Source: Deltaproteobacteria bacterium (GTDB lineage Bacteria; Desulfobacterota; Dissulfuribacteria; Dissulfuribacterales; JALVPX01). From it: 33,055 bases of DNA. Under the pieces are notes generated by a model. It worked only from the letters and a program-made list of their open reading frames with translations. It was not told where the DNA came from and searched no databases. The translations under genes and the position numbers were made by a program. Location of the stretch: NCBI GenBank assembly GCA_027031565.1, contig JALVPX010000164.1, forward strand, positions 1 through 33,055, in the 5' to 3' direction. Below are positions 9,881 to 19,450 of this stretch, piece by piece. Position 1 is the first letter of the stretch, and every line of letters begins with the position of its first letter.

Positions 9881-11254
9881 TTATCCCGGTAATACCTGCC
9901 TGAATGTGTCAAAGGTGCGGCCCAGGATATCATCAATTTGCTGCCTGGTGGTGCACAAGGGCAGGAACAGATAGATCACGTCGCCAAGCGGCCTCAATAT
10001 GACCCCCTTTTTGAGGCCTTCAAGATAAATATTCCAGCCAATGCGTTTTGACGTATCAAAAGCCTTCTTGCTCTCTTTATCTTCTACTATCTCAAAGGCA
10101 CGGATCATGCCGATGCCCCTTACATCGCCTATATTTGGATGATCAGAAAGGGCGGCTGCGCCAGAGACCAGGGCATCAATGCGCCCTGGGAGCCTGTCAA
10201 GCACTCTTTCCTGCTCGAACACTTCCAGAGAGGCCAGCCCTGCTGCTGAAGAGAGCGGATTCCCAGTAAAGGTATGGCCGTGGAAAAAGGTCTTTCCCGT
10301 ACTCCAGTCATCATAAAAGGCATCAAAGATTTCCCTAGTGGTGATGGTGGCTCCCATGGCCATGAAACCGCCGGTAAGACCCTTTGACAGACAAAGAAAG
10401 TCTGGGGTCACACCGCAATGTTCATATGCAAACATCCTGCCTGTGCGGCCGAAACCAGTTGCAACCTCATCCAGAATGAGATGAAGCCCATATTCCTTGG
10501 CCAAGCCTGCCACCTTCGACAGGTATGGTTTTGGATAGGCGATCATTCCACCTGCACCAAGCAGCAACGGCTCCATGATAATTGCCGCGGTTTTATCCGC
10601 CTCTTTTGCCAGGATCTCTTCAAGTGGATTGAGGCAGGCCAGGGAACAGGCTGGCTCGGGATCATCCATGTCATGATTTTCAAGTCCCATAGGGCACCTG
10701 TAGCAATATGGAGCAGGCAGCCTTTGAGAATTGAAGGTAAGGCAGTCAAAGGGACCCTTGAACATGGGTACTCCTCCAAGGCTCATCATACCTATGGTAT
10801 CCCCATGGTAACCCCTTTCAATGCTGATGAATCTCTCCTTTTCAGGCCTTCCGCTCTGTTTCCAATATTGCAGGGACAGCTTTACTGCTACCTCGCACGC
10901 TGTGGAGCCGTTGTCGGAATAAAAGACCTTGCTAAGCGGTTCAGGTGTAAGCTCTGCAAGACTCTGTGCAAGTCTAATGGCTGGCTCATGGGTAGTTCCT
11001 GCAAAGTGTACCTGTTCGAGCCTGTCCATCTGGGCCTTGACGCGTTCCCTTATGAGGGGATGGTTATGACCGTGCAAAATGGCCCACCACGACGAGATGG
11101 TATCGTAATATCTGTTGCCGTACACATCGAACAGGAACACCCCTTCGCCCCTTTCGACAAAGAGGGGATCGAGCTGCTCGTAATCCTTCATCTGTGTGTA
11201 TGGATGCCACACATATTCACGGTCTGCTTTAAGAAGTTCCTCTATTTTGCTCAC
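9881..11254 (-). CDS. bioA: Adenosylmethionine-8-amino-7-oxononanoate aminotransferase
   Basis: VWHPYTQMKDYE, SSWWAILHGHNHP, YSDNGSTACEVAVKLSLQYW, ILDEVATGFGRTG, LCLSKGLTGG, HGHTFTGNPL. Confidence 0.95.
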   Translation of the reverse strand: MSKIEELLKADREYVWHPYTQMKDYEQLDPLFVERGEGVFLFDVYGNRYYDTISSWWAILHGHNHPLIRERVKAQMDRLEQVHFAGTTHEPAIRLAQSLAELTPEPLSKVFYSDNGSTACEVAVKLSLQYWKQSGRPEKERFISIERGYHGDTIGMMSLGGVPMFKGPFDCLTFNSQRLPAPYCYRCPMGLENHDMDDPEPACSLACLNPLEEILAKEADKTAAIIMEPLLLGAGGMIAYPKPYLSKVAGLAKEYGLHLILDEVATGFGRTGRMFAYEHCGVTPDFLCLSKGLTGGFMAMGATITTREIFDAFYDDWSTGKTFFHGHTFTGNPLSSAAGLASLEVFEQERVLDRLPGRIDALVSGAAALSDHPNIGDVRGIGMIRAFEIVEDKESKKAFDTSKRIGWNIYLEGLKKGVILRPLGDVIYLFLPLCTTRQQIDDILGRTFDTFRQVLPG

Positions 11255-11946
11255 TGTCGTGCGTCTCCTGTTATGAAGTCCGCTGCCTTGCTTATGGCAG
11301 GGCAGCTATGAGTCAAGTCGTGGCGATAGGGAATAAGACCGAAAAGATCTGCTTCCGGGCAGAAATCTTTTATTGTCTTCATATTGTCCCTGACTATTTC
11401 CTTGTCTGAACCGGGTTCCAAATCATTAAAAACGAGCCCTGCCAGGGCAATGGAGCGCGCATTCAGGGCCTCTATGGTCAACAGAGTGTGATTAATCGTT
11501 CCAAGGCCTGCCCTTGCAACAACGATAACAGGGATATGGAGCCTTTTAACCAGGTCTATGAGAAGAAGATTCCTTGTCAGCGGGACCATGATGCCGCCAA
11601 CACCCTCGATGAGAAGGATCTCGCACCTCCTTGAAAGCTCTTCTGTTGCTTTAAGCAGCGCCTCGATGTCCACTTGCCGGCCCTCTTTTTCTGCTGCCAG
11701 ATGCGGTGAGGCTGGGAACCTGAAGGTATAAGGCGCCTCAAATGTGCCCTGCCTGCATGAATAACCCGACCTGCCCATAGCCTTGTAACAGAAGGCCAGA
11801 TCCTCAGACACCTCTCCCGTACCAGAGGTCACCCATTTCTGGCAAAGCACATCCACCTGCCTCTGATACAATTCCCTGGCAAGGCCGGCACAGAAAAAGG
11901 TCTTGCCTACCCCGGTATCGGTTCCTGCAACAAAAAAAATCTTCAT
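11251..11946 (-). CDS. bioD: Dethiobiotin synthetase
   Basis: FFVAGTDTGVGKTFFCAGLA P-loop; IEGVGGIMVPLT; VVARAGLGTINHTLLTIEAL. Overlaps bioA by 4 nt. Confidence 0.95.
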   Translation of the reverse strand: MKIFFVAGTDTGVGKTFFCAGLARELYQRQVDVLCQKWVTSGTGEVSEDLAFCYKAMGRSGYSCRQGTFEAPYTFRFPASPHLAAEKEGRQVDIEALLKATEELSRRCEILLIEGVGGIMVPLTRNLLLIDLVKRLHIPVIVVARAGLGTINHTLLTIEALNARSIALAGLVFNDLEPGSDKEIVRDNMKTIKDFCPEADLFGLIPYRHDLTHSCPAISKAADFITGDARQ

Positions 11947-11998
11947 TGTTCACCTTGTTGATTAGTACCATGTATCCACGAAAATATCGGATCAGCAT

Positions 11999-12007
11999 GG
12001 TTTACAA
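11999..12007. promoter_or_regulatory. GGTTTACAA, exact match to a BirA-type biotin operator half-site, upstream of bioD
   Basis: 9/9 identity to the TTGTAAACC half-site; no convincing partner half-site at the usual spacing, so only a candidate. Confidence 0.3.
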
Positions 12008-12028
12008 TTTTAACAAATTCCATGAAAC

Positions 12029-12871
12029 CTATTGCATAACCTTGCTTTTTAATGTGACAAAAAATATCTGATAAGTTGCAGTGATGTTCCCAAACATCTT
12101 TTTGAAAAGCTGTTCAACCCTGGTCATCCCGGCCCTTGATCTTATCAATGGCCTTTGAGTTAAAGGAATGGCCACGCCTGTCTGCTTGAGGCTGGACAAA
12201 AGCTCAAGCAAAGTGGCATACTCCTTCCCGATGAGTTGCTCTTCAATATTGCATGAGCCGAACAAGGATCGCATGAGAGGAGCCAGTTCATCTATTTTGG
12301 GAAACAGCGATGCCACCAAGCCCCTTTCAGTTCCATTTAACGCATTGAGCACTGTTTGGAGTTCTGCCAGGGTGGATGGGCCGAAAAGGGAAAAAACAAG
12401 CTCTCCGTCAGGCGCCATCAAATTTGAATAGACCTTCAAGGCCCTTTCAAGATCCGCAAACCATTGAAAGGCTGCATTTGATATGATGAGATCGTAAGGC
12501 CCCTGGGTCATAATGTTGGCAGGCAGCTCTTCTCCGTCGGCCTCAACAACCCGTGTATGCCTGAACTGGGCCAGCAGCACCCTTGCCTGCTCAACCATTC
12601 CAGGCGCAATATCGACAGCGGTAATTCTTGCATTTGGGTTCAGCCTGGCAAGTTTTTCTGTAAGGCTGCCGGTTCCGCAGCCTATCTCCAGGATTTTTTC
12701 GTAACTGCCCTTTTCCAACAAGGAAAGCAGCCTCTCCATGGAGGCCTTTTGGACCCTTGCACAATCTTCATATGTGGTGGCGGCCTTTGAAAAGGCATGC
12801 CTTATTTTTTCCTTGTTTACAGGCCGTTTGATCATAACCTGACTAGATTTCCACAAAACTTGATCAAACAC
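12029..12871 (-). CDS. bioC: Malonyl-[ACP] O-methyltransferase BioC
   Basis: SAM-methyltransferase motif ILEIGCGTGSLTEKLA; DLIISNAAFQWFADLERALK; position at the head of a bioDAB cluster. Likely start MIKRPVNKEKIRHAFSKAATTYEDCA (about 12835). Confidence 0.88.
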   Translation of the reverse strand: MFDQVLWKSSQVMIKRPVNKEKIRHAFSKAATTYEDCARVQKASMERLLSLLEKGSYEKILEIGCGTGSLTEKLARLNPNARITAVDIAPGMVEQARVLLAQFRHTRVVEADGEELPANIMTQGPYDLIISNAAFQWFADLERALKVYSNLMAPDGELVFSLFGPSTLAELQTVLNALNGTERGLVASLFPKIDELAPLMRSLFGSCNIEEQLIGKEYATLLELLSSLKQTGVAIPLTQRPLIRSRAGMTRVEQLFKKMFGNITATYQIFFVTLKSKVMQ

Positions 12872-12891
12872 AACCCGTGTTGCATGCCTGC

Positions 12892-12921
12892 AAAAAAAAA
12901 GCCCTGCCGAAATGGCAGGGC
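12892..12921 (-). terminator. Rho-independent terminator of the c-type cytochrome gene
   Basis: Perfect 8-bp stem GCCCTGCC/GGCAGGGC (12901-12908 / 12914-12921) followed on the minus strand by a run of nine T. Confidence 0.88.
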
Positions 12922-12949
12922 CGCAGGGAGATACAAAATTGTGATATTT

Positions 12950-13297
12950 CTACTTGTGGCAGGTCTTACACGTCTTGCCCTTTGGGACCTTTTTTTCAAC
13001 ATGGCACGGCCAGCAAAATTTTTTATGAAAATCATTGGACATGCCCTTGAGCTTCTTGACCTCGACTTTGAGCACACCGCCCTGATTGTCCTTGTGACAG
13101 GCTGTGCATTTCAACTTCTTCTGATGTTTCCTGTGAGGAAAGACAACGGCCTTCTTTCTACCCTTGATGGAGTGCTTAGCCTTCAGGTCAATGGTTTCAG
13201 GGCCATTACCGCTAGACGCAGGACCAATCTGCGGGATCAACAGGGCAAATGAGATTGCCATGAAGGCAGTAATTATAAACAATATTCCCTTTTTCAT
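12950..13297 (-). CDS. Triheme class III cytochrome c (c7/PpcA-type), periplasmic
   Basis: Signal peptide MKKGILFIITAFMAISFALLIPQIGPASS; three CxxCH motifs (CTACH, CWPCH, CKTCH) plus VVFPHRKHQ axial-His signature. The ORF-track start (13369) lies inside the lpxC 3' end; MKKGILF at 13297 is more likely. Confidence 0.85.
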   Translation of the reverse strand: MKKGILFIITAFMAISFALLIPQIGPASSGNGPETIDLKAKHSIKGRKKAVVFPHRKHQKKLKCTACHKDNQGGVLKVEVKKLKGMSNDFHKKFCWPCHVEKKVPKGKTCKTCHK

Positions 13298-13320
13298 GAT
13301 TCCCCCTGTTTCTCTATATA

Positions 13321-14253
13321 CTAGATATTTGCCACTGCCGCCGATGCCTCCTTGCCCTGAGCAGCCCAAAAGCTCTTTTTTACCGGAGGCACTTCCTTCT
13401 CTGTTACCTCATAATTATCGGAATTACTTAAGATGGCCTGTAAAAGTTGGCTGTGCACCATATGGCCTGTTTTAAAGCCCTTTACGTGGCCCAATATCGG
13501 CATACCTGCCAGGTAAAGGTCCCCTACAAGATCAAGGACCTTGTGTTTAACAAATTCATCAGGAAAGCGGAGCCCGCCCTCGTTCAGGACAGAATGTTCG
13601 CTGAGCACCACGGCATTGTCAAGGGATCCGCCAAGGGCAAGTCCATTTGCCTGCATCATCTCGACTTCCTTCAGGAATCCAAAGGTCCTGGCCCGTGAAA
13701 TCTTCTCAATGTAGCTTTGCTCATCCAGTACGCCTGAAAAACGCTGCTTTGCAATCAGGGGATGGTTGAAATCGATCTCGAGCGTCACCTTCATGTTGCT
13801 GCAAGGCTCGATACAGATAAAAGAATCGCCGTTACGGACCGTTACCGGCCTCAATATCTTCAAATAACGCCGCGGCTGTTTTTGCTCCTTTTTGCCAGCC
13901 TTGTCCAACAACACGCAAAATGAATATGCGCTTCCATCGCTTGCCGGCACCTCTGGCCCATCGAGTTCAACTATGGCATTATCAATGCCTGCACCAGCAA
14001 AGGCAGACATCAAATGCTCTATGGTGGATACGGTGGAATTCCCGATACCGATGGTTGTGGCAAAACGGACGTCAGTGACATATTGGATGCGGGCAGGAAT
14101 CAAGACCTTGGGCTCAACGTCTTTTCTAACGAACCTTATGCCCGAGTTTACCGGCGCAGGCTTGATTACGAGCCTTACCTCTTTGCCAGTATGAAGGCCA
14201 ATTCCCACAAACCTGACGCTCTTTTTCAAGGTATGTTGCAGAGATGAATTCAT
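13321..14253 (-). CDS. lpxC: UDP-3-O-acyl-N-acetylglucosamine deacetylase
   Basis: GIGLHTGKEV; TIEHLMSAFAGAGIDNAIVELDGPEVPASDGSA; DEFVKHKVLDLVGDLYLAG; GFKTGHMVHSQLL. Confidence 0.96.
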   Translation of the reverse strand: MNSSLQHTLKKSVRFVGIGLHTGKEVRLVIKPAPVNSGIRFVRKDVEPKVLIPARIQYVTDVRFATTIGIGNSTVSTIEHLMSAFAGAGIDNAIVELDGPEVPASDGSAYSFCVLLDKAGKKEQKQPRRYLKILRPVTVRNGDSFICIEPCSNMKVTLEIDFNHPLIAKQRFSGVLDEQSYIEKISRARTFGFLKEVEMMQANGLALGGSLDNAVVLSEHSVLNEGGLRFPDEFVKHKVLDLVGDLYLAGMPILGHVKGFKTGHMVHSQLLQAILSNSDNYEVTEKEVPPVKKSFWAAQGKEASAAVANI

Positions 14254-14550
14254 TATTATCTCCGTTTCATTTTCAACTTAAACAGGAGGGTTCCAAGATC
14301 AGCTCCCTATCCTTGATATTGCCTGAACAGTTCCCAATCTCCCCAAAGGCCTGTCTGTTCTGGAGCCCTCCTGATTCAATAGATTTTTATCGCAAATAGC
14401 GTGCCTCAAATCATCTTCGGATGAAATTCAATAAAATCAGTATATTAAACTTTGATAACTTTCAAGGAGACAGCAATGTGAGACCTAAATGACACACTGC
14501 GGCCGTGATATATGTGACCTTTTTGCCACTGTTGTGCCTGGAGAAAATAT

Positions 14551-15483
14551 TCAGGTTGACAGGCCAAGCCGTTTCAGAGCCCGCTCATCCTTTGACCAAT
14601 CCTTCAACACCTTTACCCATAGGTCCAGAAAGACCTTTTTGTGGAGCGCCTTTTCCAGTTCTTCCCTGGTGAGCTTTCCAACTTTTTTTATAAACTTTCC
14701 GCCCTTGCCGATGATAATCCCCTTTTGTGAGGAGCGTTCAACATAGATCACCGCCCTTATATGCAAGAGATTCTTTTCCGGAATCTCTTTTACCTCTTCA
14801 ACCTCCACGGCAGTGGAATAGGGAATCTCTTGTTCTGCCAGGAGGAATATCTTTTCTCTTATGAGTTCTGCAGCCATTTCTTCAAGGCGTTGATCCGATG
14901 TGGTAGTTCGATCGTAGTACTGCGGGCCCCTGGGAAGCAGGCTCAATATTTCATCAAGCACCCGGTCTATGCCGCTGCCATATTTGGCAGATATGGGTAT
15001 GATTGCCTCAAAGGGAAAAATCTTTCTGAACGAATCGATCATCGGAAGCAGTTCGCCCTTTGGAACCATGTCCACCTTGTTGAGAAGCAGTATCACAGGC
15101 GCACCCACATCCCTCAGGATGTCAAGAATAGCGAACTCCTGCCCCCGCTTTCTGCTTGTTACATCCACGACAAAGAGGACGATATCCACATCCTTAAGGG
15201 CGTTCAGCGCCGTCTCGACTATCTTTTTGTTCAACAGGCGTTTTGATTGATGTATTCCAGGCGTATCCACGAAAACGATCTGAAAGTTATCACCCGTAAG
15301 TATGCCCCTGATCTGCCGCCTGGTTGTCTGAGGTTTGGGAGTGGTTATGGCCACCTTTTCCCCTAGCAGGGCATTCAGAAGGGTTGATTTGCCCACATTG
15401 GGCGCACCTATGATGGCCACGAATCCTGACCTGAAATTGCCGGAGGTTCCAGGGTCAGGAGGGGACGATTCAGATTCTGTCAT
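14551..15483 (-). CDS. era: GTPase Era
   Basis: GAPNVGKSTLLNALLGEKVAITTPKPQTTRRQIRGI; VDTPGIHQSKRLLNKKIV; NKVD; KH-domain IIIGKGGKFIKKVGKLTREELE. Confidence 0.96.
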   Translation of the reverse strand: MTESESSPPDPGTSGNFRSGFVAIIGAPNVGKSTLLNALLGEKVAITTPKPQTTRRQIRGILTGDNFQIVFVDTPGIHQSKRLLNKKIVETALNALKDVDIVLFVVDVTSRKRGQEFAILDILRDVGAPVILLLNKVDMVPKGELLPMIDSFRKIFPFEAIIPISAKYGSGIDRVLDEILSLLPRGPQYYDRTTTSDQRLEEMAAELIREKIFLLAEQEIPYSTAVEVEEVKEIPEKNLLHIRAVIYVERSSQKGIIIGKGGKFIKKVGKLTREELEKALHKKVFLDLWVKVLKDWSKDERALKRLGLST

Positions 15484-15518
15484 AATTGTTGAAACCCCTT
15501 GATCATAGCTAAATTAAA

Positions 15519-16241
15519 TTAATTTTCCCTGTCATTTCCCTTGCGCAGGGAACCCAAGGCCTTTTTGGCAGCATCCTGTTCCGCCTCTTTCTTGCTGTGT
15601 CCTTTTCCAGTTGCAAGTTGCCTGCCTTCCAAAAAGAGGGAGACAGTGAAATGACGGTCATGGGCAGGCCCTACCACTTCGATGATCTTATAATGTGGGA
15701 CTGCATGAAACCTGGCCTGTGTAACCTCTTGAAGGGTGCTCTTGTAATCCTTGTCCAGGCCACCGGTTTCCACAAGCTTGAGCAGTTCCCCAAATATTTG
15801 TTCGACAAATGCAAAGGCCTGCTCTATACCTCCATCGAGATAGATGGCGCCTATCAGGGCCTCAAAGGCGTCTGCCAGGATCGAAGGCTTTTCGTGGCCT
15901 CCGCTCTTTTCTTCACCATGCCCAAGCCTGAGATAGTCGCCCAGCCTCATCTTCTTTGCAAGGCTGGAAAGGGTTGCCTCATTTACCAGCGAGGCCCTCA
16001 TCCTGGTCAGCTCGCCTTCCTTGAACTGCGTGCCGAATCTGTCGTACAAAAGTTTGCTGATCACCAATTCCAAAACAGCGTCTCCAAGAAATTCCAGGAC
16101 CTCGTAGTCCGGCATGTCAGGGCCATGTTCCGCTGAGTAGGATCTGTGGGTTAATGCCTGCTCCAGAAGGGAATGATTTGTAAAGGTGTATTTCAGTTCT
16201 TTTTCCAGCTGTTCCAATGGCTGTTTTGGGTCATCGGTCAT
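15519..16241 (-). CDS. rnc: Ribonuclease III
   Basis: YEVLEFLGDAVLELVIS; GDYLRLGHGEEKSGG…KPSILADAFEALIGAIYLDGG; dsRBD at the C-terminus (GKGHSKKEAEQDAAKKAL). Confidence 0.96.
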   Translation of the reverse strand: MTDDPKQPLEQLEKELKYTFTNHSLLEQALTHRSYSAEHGPDMPDYEVLEFLGDAVLELVISKLLYDRFGTQFKEGELTRMRASLVNEATLSSLAKKMRLGDYLRLGHGEEKSGGHEKPSILADAFEALIGAIYLDGGIEQAFAFVEQIFGELLKLVETGGLDKDYKSTLQEVTQARFHAVPHYKIIEVVGPAHDRHFTVSLFLEGRQLATGKGHSKKEAEQDAAKKALGSLRKGNDREN

Positions 16242-16400
16242 GTGGTGCCAGCGGATCTCCTCGCTCTGAAACGTTCAATAACAATTATTTTATAATTCTT
16301 TAACAAAACTATGAATTCTGAACAAGTAGCTGTGGGACTCAACTTGATTTCCGGTTCAGGTTCTGGCATCCTGGTCAAAATCAGGCAGTGAGGTTTAAAG

Positions 16401-18059
16401 ATGCGCAGTGACAGGATGAAAAAGGGTGTAGAAAGGGCCCCTCACCGCTCCCTAATGAAGGCCATGGGTTTCACAGACGAGGAGATCTCGAGACCCATAA
16501 TAGGGGTCGCCAACTCTTTTAACGAGGTTATTCCAGGTCATATCCACTTGAGGCAGGTAGTGGATGCAGTCAAGGCAGGAATCAGGATGGCCGGGGGCAC
16601 ACCTATGGAATTCGGCGGGATCGGCGTCTGCGACGGCATTGCCATGAACCATCTTGGCATGCGGTACTCCCTTGCCAGCCGTGAATTGATTGCCGATTCT
16701 GTAGAGGTTATGGCACAGGCCCATCCCTTCGACGGCCTCGTCCTTGTTCCCAACTGCGACAAGATCACCCCTGGCATGGTGATGGCCATGCTGCGCATGA
16801 ATATTCCTGCAATCGTCATCTCAGGCGGCCCAATGCTGACCGGCAATTGGCATGGCAAAAAGGTTAACCTCATTACGGTCTTTGAAGGAATCGGCAAGGT
16901 AAAGACAGGGGAGATGAGCAAAGAGGACTTACAGGAGCTCGAGTCTGAGGCGTGCCCTACCTGCGGTTCCTGCGCAGGCATGTTCACCGCCAACTCCATG
17001 AACTGTCTCACAGAGGCCATAGGCCTGGCGCTGCCTGGCAATGGAACCATACCCGCGGTTTCTGCTTCAAGGATAAGGCTTGCCAAAGAGGCCGGCATGA
17101 AGATTATGGAACTGGTAGAGAAGGATATAAAACCCCGGGACGTAGCTACGCTCGATGCCTTTAAAAATGCAATTGCCGTGGACATGGCCCTTGGATGTTC
17201 CACCAACACGGTGCTCCATGTTCCGGCGATTGCCCATGAGGCCGAAGTGGAACTCCCGCTGGAATTGTTCAACGAAATCAGTCTCAAAACCCCCCACCTC
17301 TGCAACCTCATTCCTGCAGGGCCGCACAGTCTTTATGATCTGCACCTTGCTGGCGGAATTCAGGCCATCTTAAAGGAATTATCTTCTATCGGCGTGATTA
17401 ACGATTCATGCCTTACAGTCACTGGTGAAAGCGTTGGTGAAAACTTTAAAGGTGCCAGGGTGACTGATACCGAAGTCATAAGGCCCGTGACCGATCCCTA
17501 CCATAAGGAGGGAGGTATCGCCATATTGTACGGCAACCTGGCACCGGAGGGGGCGGTGGTGAAGCAGTCCGCTGTTGCCCCCCAGATGCTGGTCCATTCC
17601 GGGCCTGCGCGCATCTTTGAGTCCGAAGACGAGGCTTACAGTGCCATTCTGGCAGGAAAGATAAAGGAAGGCGATGTGGTGGTCATACGTTACGAAGGGC
17701 CTAAAGGAGGTCCAGGGATGCCGGAGATGCTTTCACCCACATCTGCAATCGTAGGCATGGGCCTTGGAGCAAAGGTTGCGCTCATAACCGATGGCCGCTT
17801 CAGCGGCGGAACCCAGGGGGCTGCCATAGGTCATGTCTCCCCAGAGGCTGCAGAAGGAGGGCCGATTGCCCTTGCAAGAGAAGGCGACACCATAAAGATC
17901 GACATCCCTTCCAGGAAGATCGAACTGGATATTTCAGAAGAGGAGTTTGAAAAAAGAAGGGCCGAATGGGTGGCACCTGAACCAAAGATCAAGACAGGCT
18001 ACCTGGCAAGATATGCGAGACTGGTAACTAGCGGCGCAAAAGGGGCAGTACTGAAATGA
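16401..18059 (+). CDS. ilvD: Dihydroxy-acid dehydratase
   Basis: [89 protein letters not shown] before ATG. Confidence 0.96.
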   Translation: MRSDRMKKGVERAPHRSLMKAMGFTDEEISRPIIGVANSFNEVIPGHIHLRQVVDAVKAGIRMAGGTPMEFGGIGVCDGIAMNHLGMRYSLASRELIADSVEVMAQAHPFDGLVLVPNCDKITPGMVMAMLRMNIPAIVISGGPMLTGNWHGKKVNLITVFEGIGKVKTGEMSKEDLQELESEACPTCGSCAGMFTANSMNCLTEAIGLALPGNGTIPAVSASRIRLAKEAGMKIMELVEKDIKPRDVATLDAFKNAIAVDMALGCSTNTVLHVPAIAHEAEVELPLELFNEISLKTPHLCNLIPAGPHSLYDLHLAGGIQAILKELSSIGVINDSCLTVTGESVGENFKGARVTDTEVIRPVTDPYHKEGGIAILYGNLAPEGAVVKQSAVAPQMLVHSGPARIFESEDEAYSAILAGKIKEGDVVVIRYEGPKGGPGMPEMLSPTSAIVGMGLGAKVALITDGRFSGGTQGAAIGHVSPEAAEGGPIALAREGDTIKIDIPSRKIELDISEEEFEKRRAEWVAPEPKIKTGYLARYARLVTSGAKGAVLK

Positions 18060-18403
18060 GTGAAATCAAACTCTTGATCCATATTGCCTCCAGCAGCCGC
18101 TGGGACATTGCTGCAAAGAACGGCGTAAATTTCCTTAGAAGCGGGAAGAAAGGCGACAGGCTTTGGGTCAGATTGGTGGCAAACGGCGATGCAGTAACCA
18201 GGTGCATAAAATGCGACCGGCCTCTATTTGACAAGTTGAAACAGATTGTGCTTGATGGAGGAGAGATTTTCCTGTGCGAAAACTCTTTAAGGGATAACGA
18301 GATCAAGAGGGAGCGGTTGCCGGATATTTTCAATACTGTTCCGGCAGCCATACGCGTATTGGCGGAGTGGCAGCAGCAGGGTTGGGCATACGTGAGGCCT
18401 TAG
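18056..18403 (+). CDS. Small DsrE/peroxiredoxin-like-fold protein (tentative), translationally coupled to ilvD
   Basis: 4-nt ATGA overlap with ilv[47 protein letters not shown] resembles DsrE-like proteins. Confidence 0.5.
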   Translation: MSEIKLLIHIASSSRWDIAAKNGVNFLRSGKKGDRLWVRLVANGDAVTRCIKCDRPLFDKLKQIVLDGGEIFLCENSLRDNEIKRERLPDIFNTVPAAIRVLAEWQQQGWAYVRP

Positions 18404-18720
18404 CCCGTTTCCTGAACACGGTCTTCTGGAAACCAGGTGAGGTGCCAAAAGCGGTAAAATTCTGAAGCCGTGATGTAATCGTAGGGCACGCCAACCTTGT
18501 CGCAAAACTCGTAGAGGGGAGCCTTTTCCCCACAGATGACATGGTATGACTGGCGCCTGCGGGAATGGTAATTTTCATGTATGGCAATTCGTCCTCGTTC
18601 TGCCCACGCAACTGCCTGGGGAATCGCGTGCAGCGTAACGCAACGCACGCCAAAGTCCTCCGCCAGCGGCTCAATAATATGGTCTATTTTTGGTAGTGGC
18701 TTCTTTTTTCTTCTGGCCAC
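18400..18720 (-). CDS. Conserved hypothetical small protein
   Basis: 106-aa ORF convergent with the upstream gene, no strong competing frame; MARRKKKPLPKIDHIIEPLAEDFGVRCVTLHAIPQAVAWAERGRIAIHENYHSRRRQSYHVICG…. Confidence 0.5.
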   Translation of the reverse strand: MARRKKKPLPKIDHIIEPLAEDFGVRCVTLHAIPQAVAWAERGRIAIHENYHSRRRQSYHVICGEKAPLYEFCDKVGVPYDYITASEFYRFWHLTWFPEDRVQETG

Positions 18721-18859
18721 GAAAGTATCCTGACAATTGTTTTTTTGGGGGCCGGGCTCTTATTTAATTTTGATTCAAACTGGCATCCTGGCCTCAAAAG
18801 ACTGATCGGCTTCAAGCCTCATATGCTTAAACGAAAATTGAAGATTGGAGGGCAACATC

Positions 18860-19450
18860 GTGAAAAGACATGCAGAAATACACAGAGAGACCAGGGAGAC
18901 CAATATCAAGGTTGAGCTCACTATAGATGGAAAGGGCAAGGTAAAAATAGAAACCGGCATTGGGTTCCTGGACCACATGCTCACCCTTTTTGCCGCACAC
19001 GGCTTCTTCGACCTTCATATATCTGCAAAAGGGGATCTTCACATCGACGCCCATCACACAGTCGAAGATATTGGAATATGCCTTGGCAAGGCCTTTTCCC
19101 AAGCACTGGGCCAGTTCAAGGGTATTGCACGCTATGGTTTTTACCTCCTGCCCATGGAGGAAAGCCTTGCACAAGTTGCCCTGGATATGTGCAAGAGGCC
19201 CTTTCTAATATTCAACGCCCAATTTCCATCTGAAAAAATAGGGGAGTTCGACGCAGAACTGCTGGAGGAATTTCTGCGGGCCTTTGCATTCAATGCTGGC
19301 ATCACGCTCCATGTTAATGTAATTTATGGTAGGAACAGTCATCACATGGCAGAAGCCATTTTCAAGGGATTGGGAAGGGCCATGGATATGGCCACCCGGT
19401 TTGACACCCGTCTGGAAGGCTCGACAATGTCAACCAAGGGAGTTTTATAG
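18860..19450 (+). CDS. hisB: Imidazoleglycerol-phosphate dehydratase
   Basis: TGIGFLDHMLTLFAAHG, DLHIDAHHTVEDIGICLG, GRNSHHMAEAIFKGLGRAM. GTG start at 18860 preferred; the track's TTG at 18845 lies in the GGAGG ribosome-binding site. Confidence 0.95.
   Translation: MKRHAEIHRETRETNIKVELTIDGKGKVKIETGIGFLDHMLTLFAAHGFFDLHISAKGDLHIDAHHTVEDIGICLGKAFSQALGQFKGIARYGFYLLPMEESLAQVALDMCKRPFLIFNAQFPSEKIGEFDAELLEEFLRAFAFNAGITLHVNVIYGRNSHHMAEAIFKGLGRAMDMATRFDTRLEGSTMSTKGVL

Noticed and set aside
10418-11311. 297-aa + strand ORF opposite bioA
   Set aside because: Fully antisense to a clear BioA; translation has no recognisable domain.
16452-17597. 257-aa and smaller antisense ORFs across ilvD
   Set aside because: IlvD is unambiguous; the antisense frames are GC-skew shadows without domain similarity.
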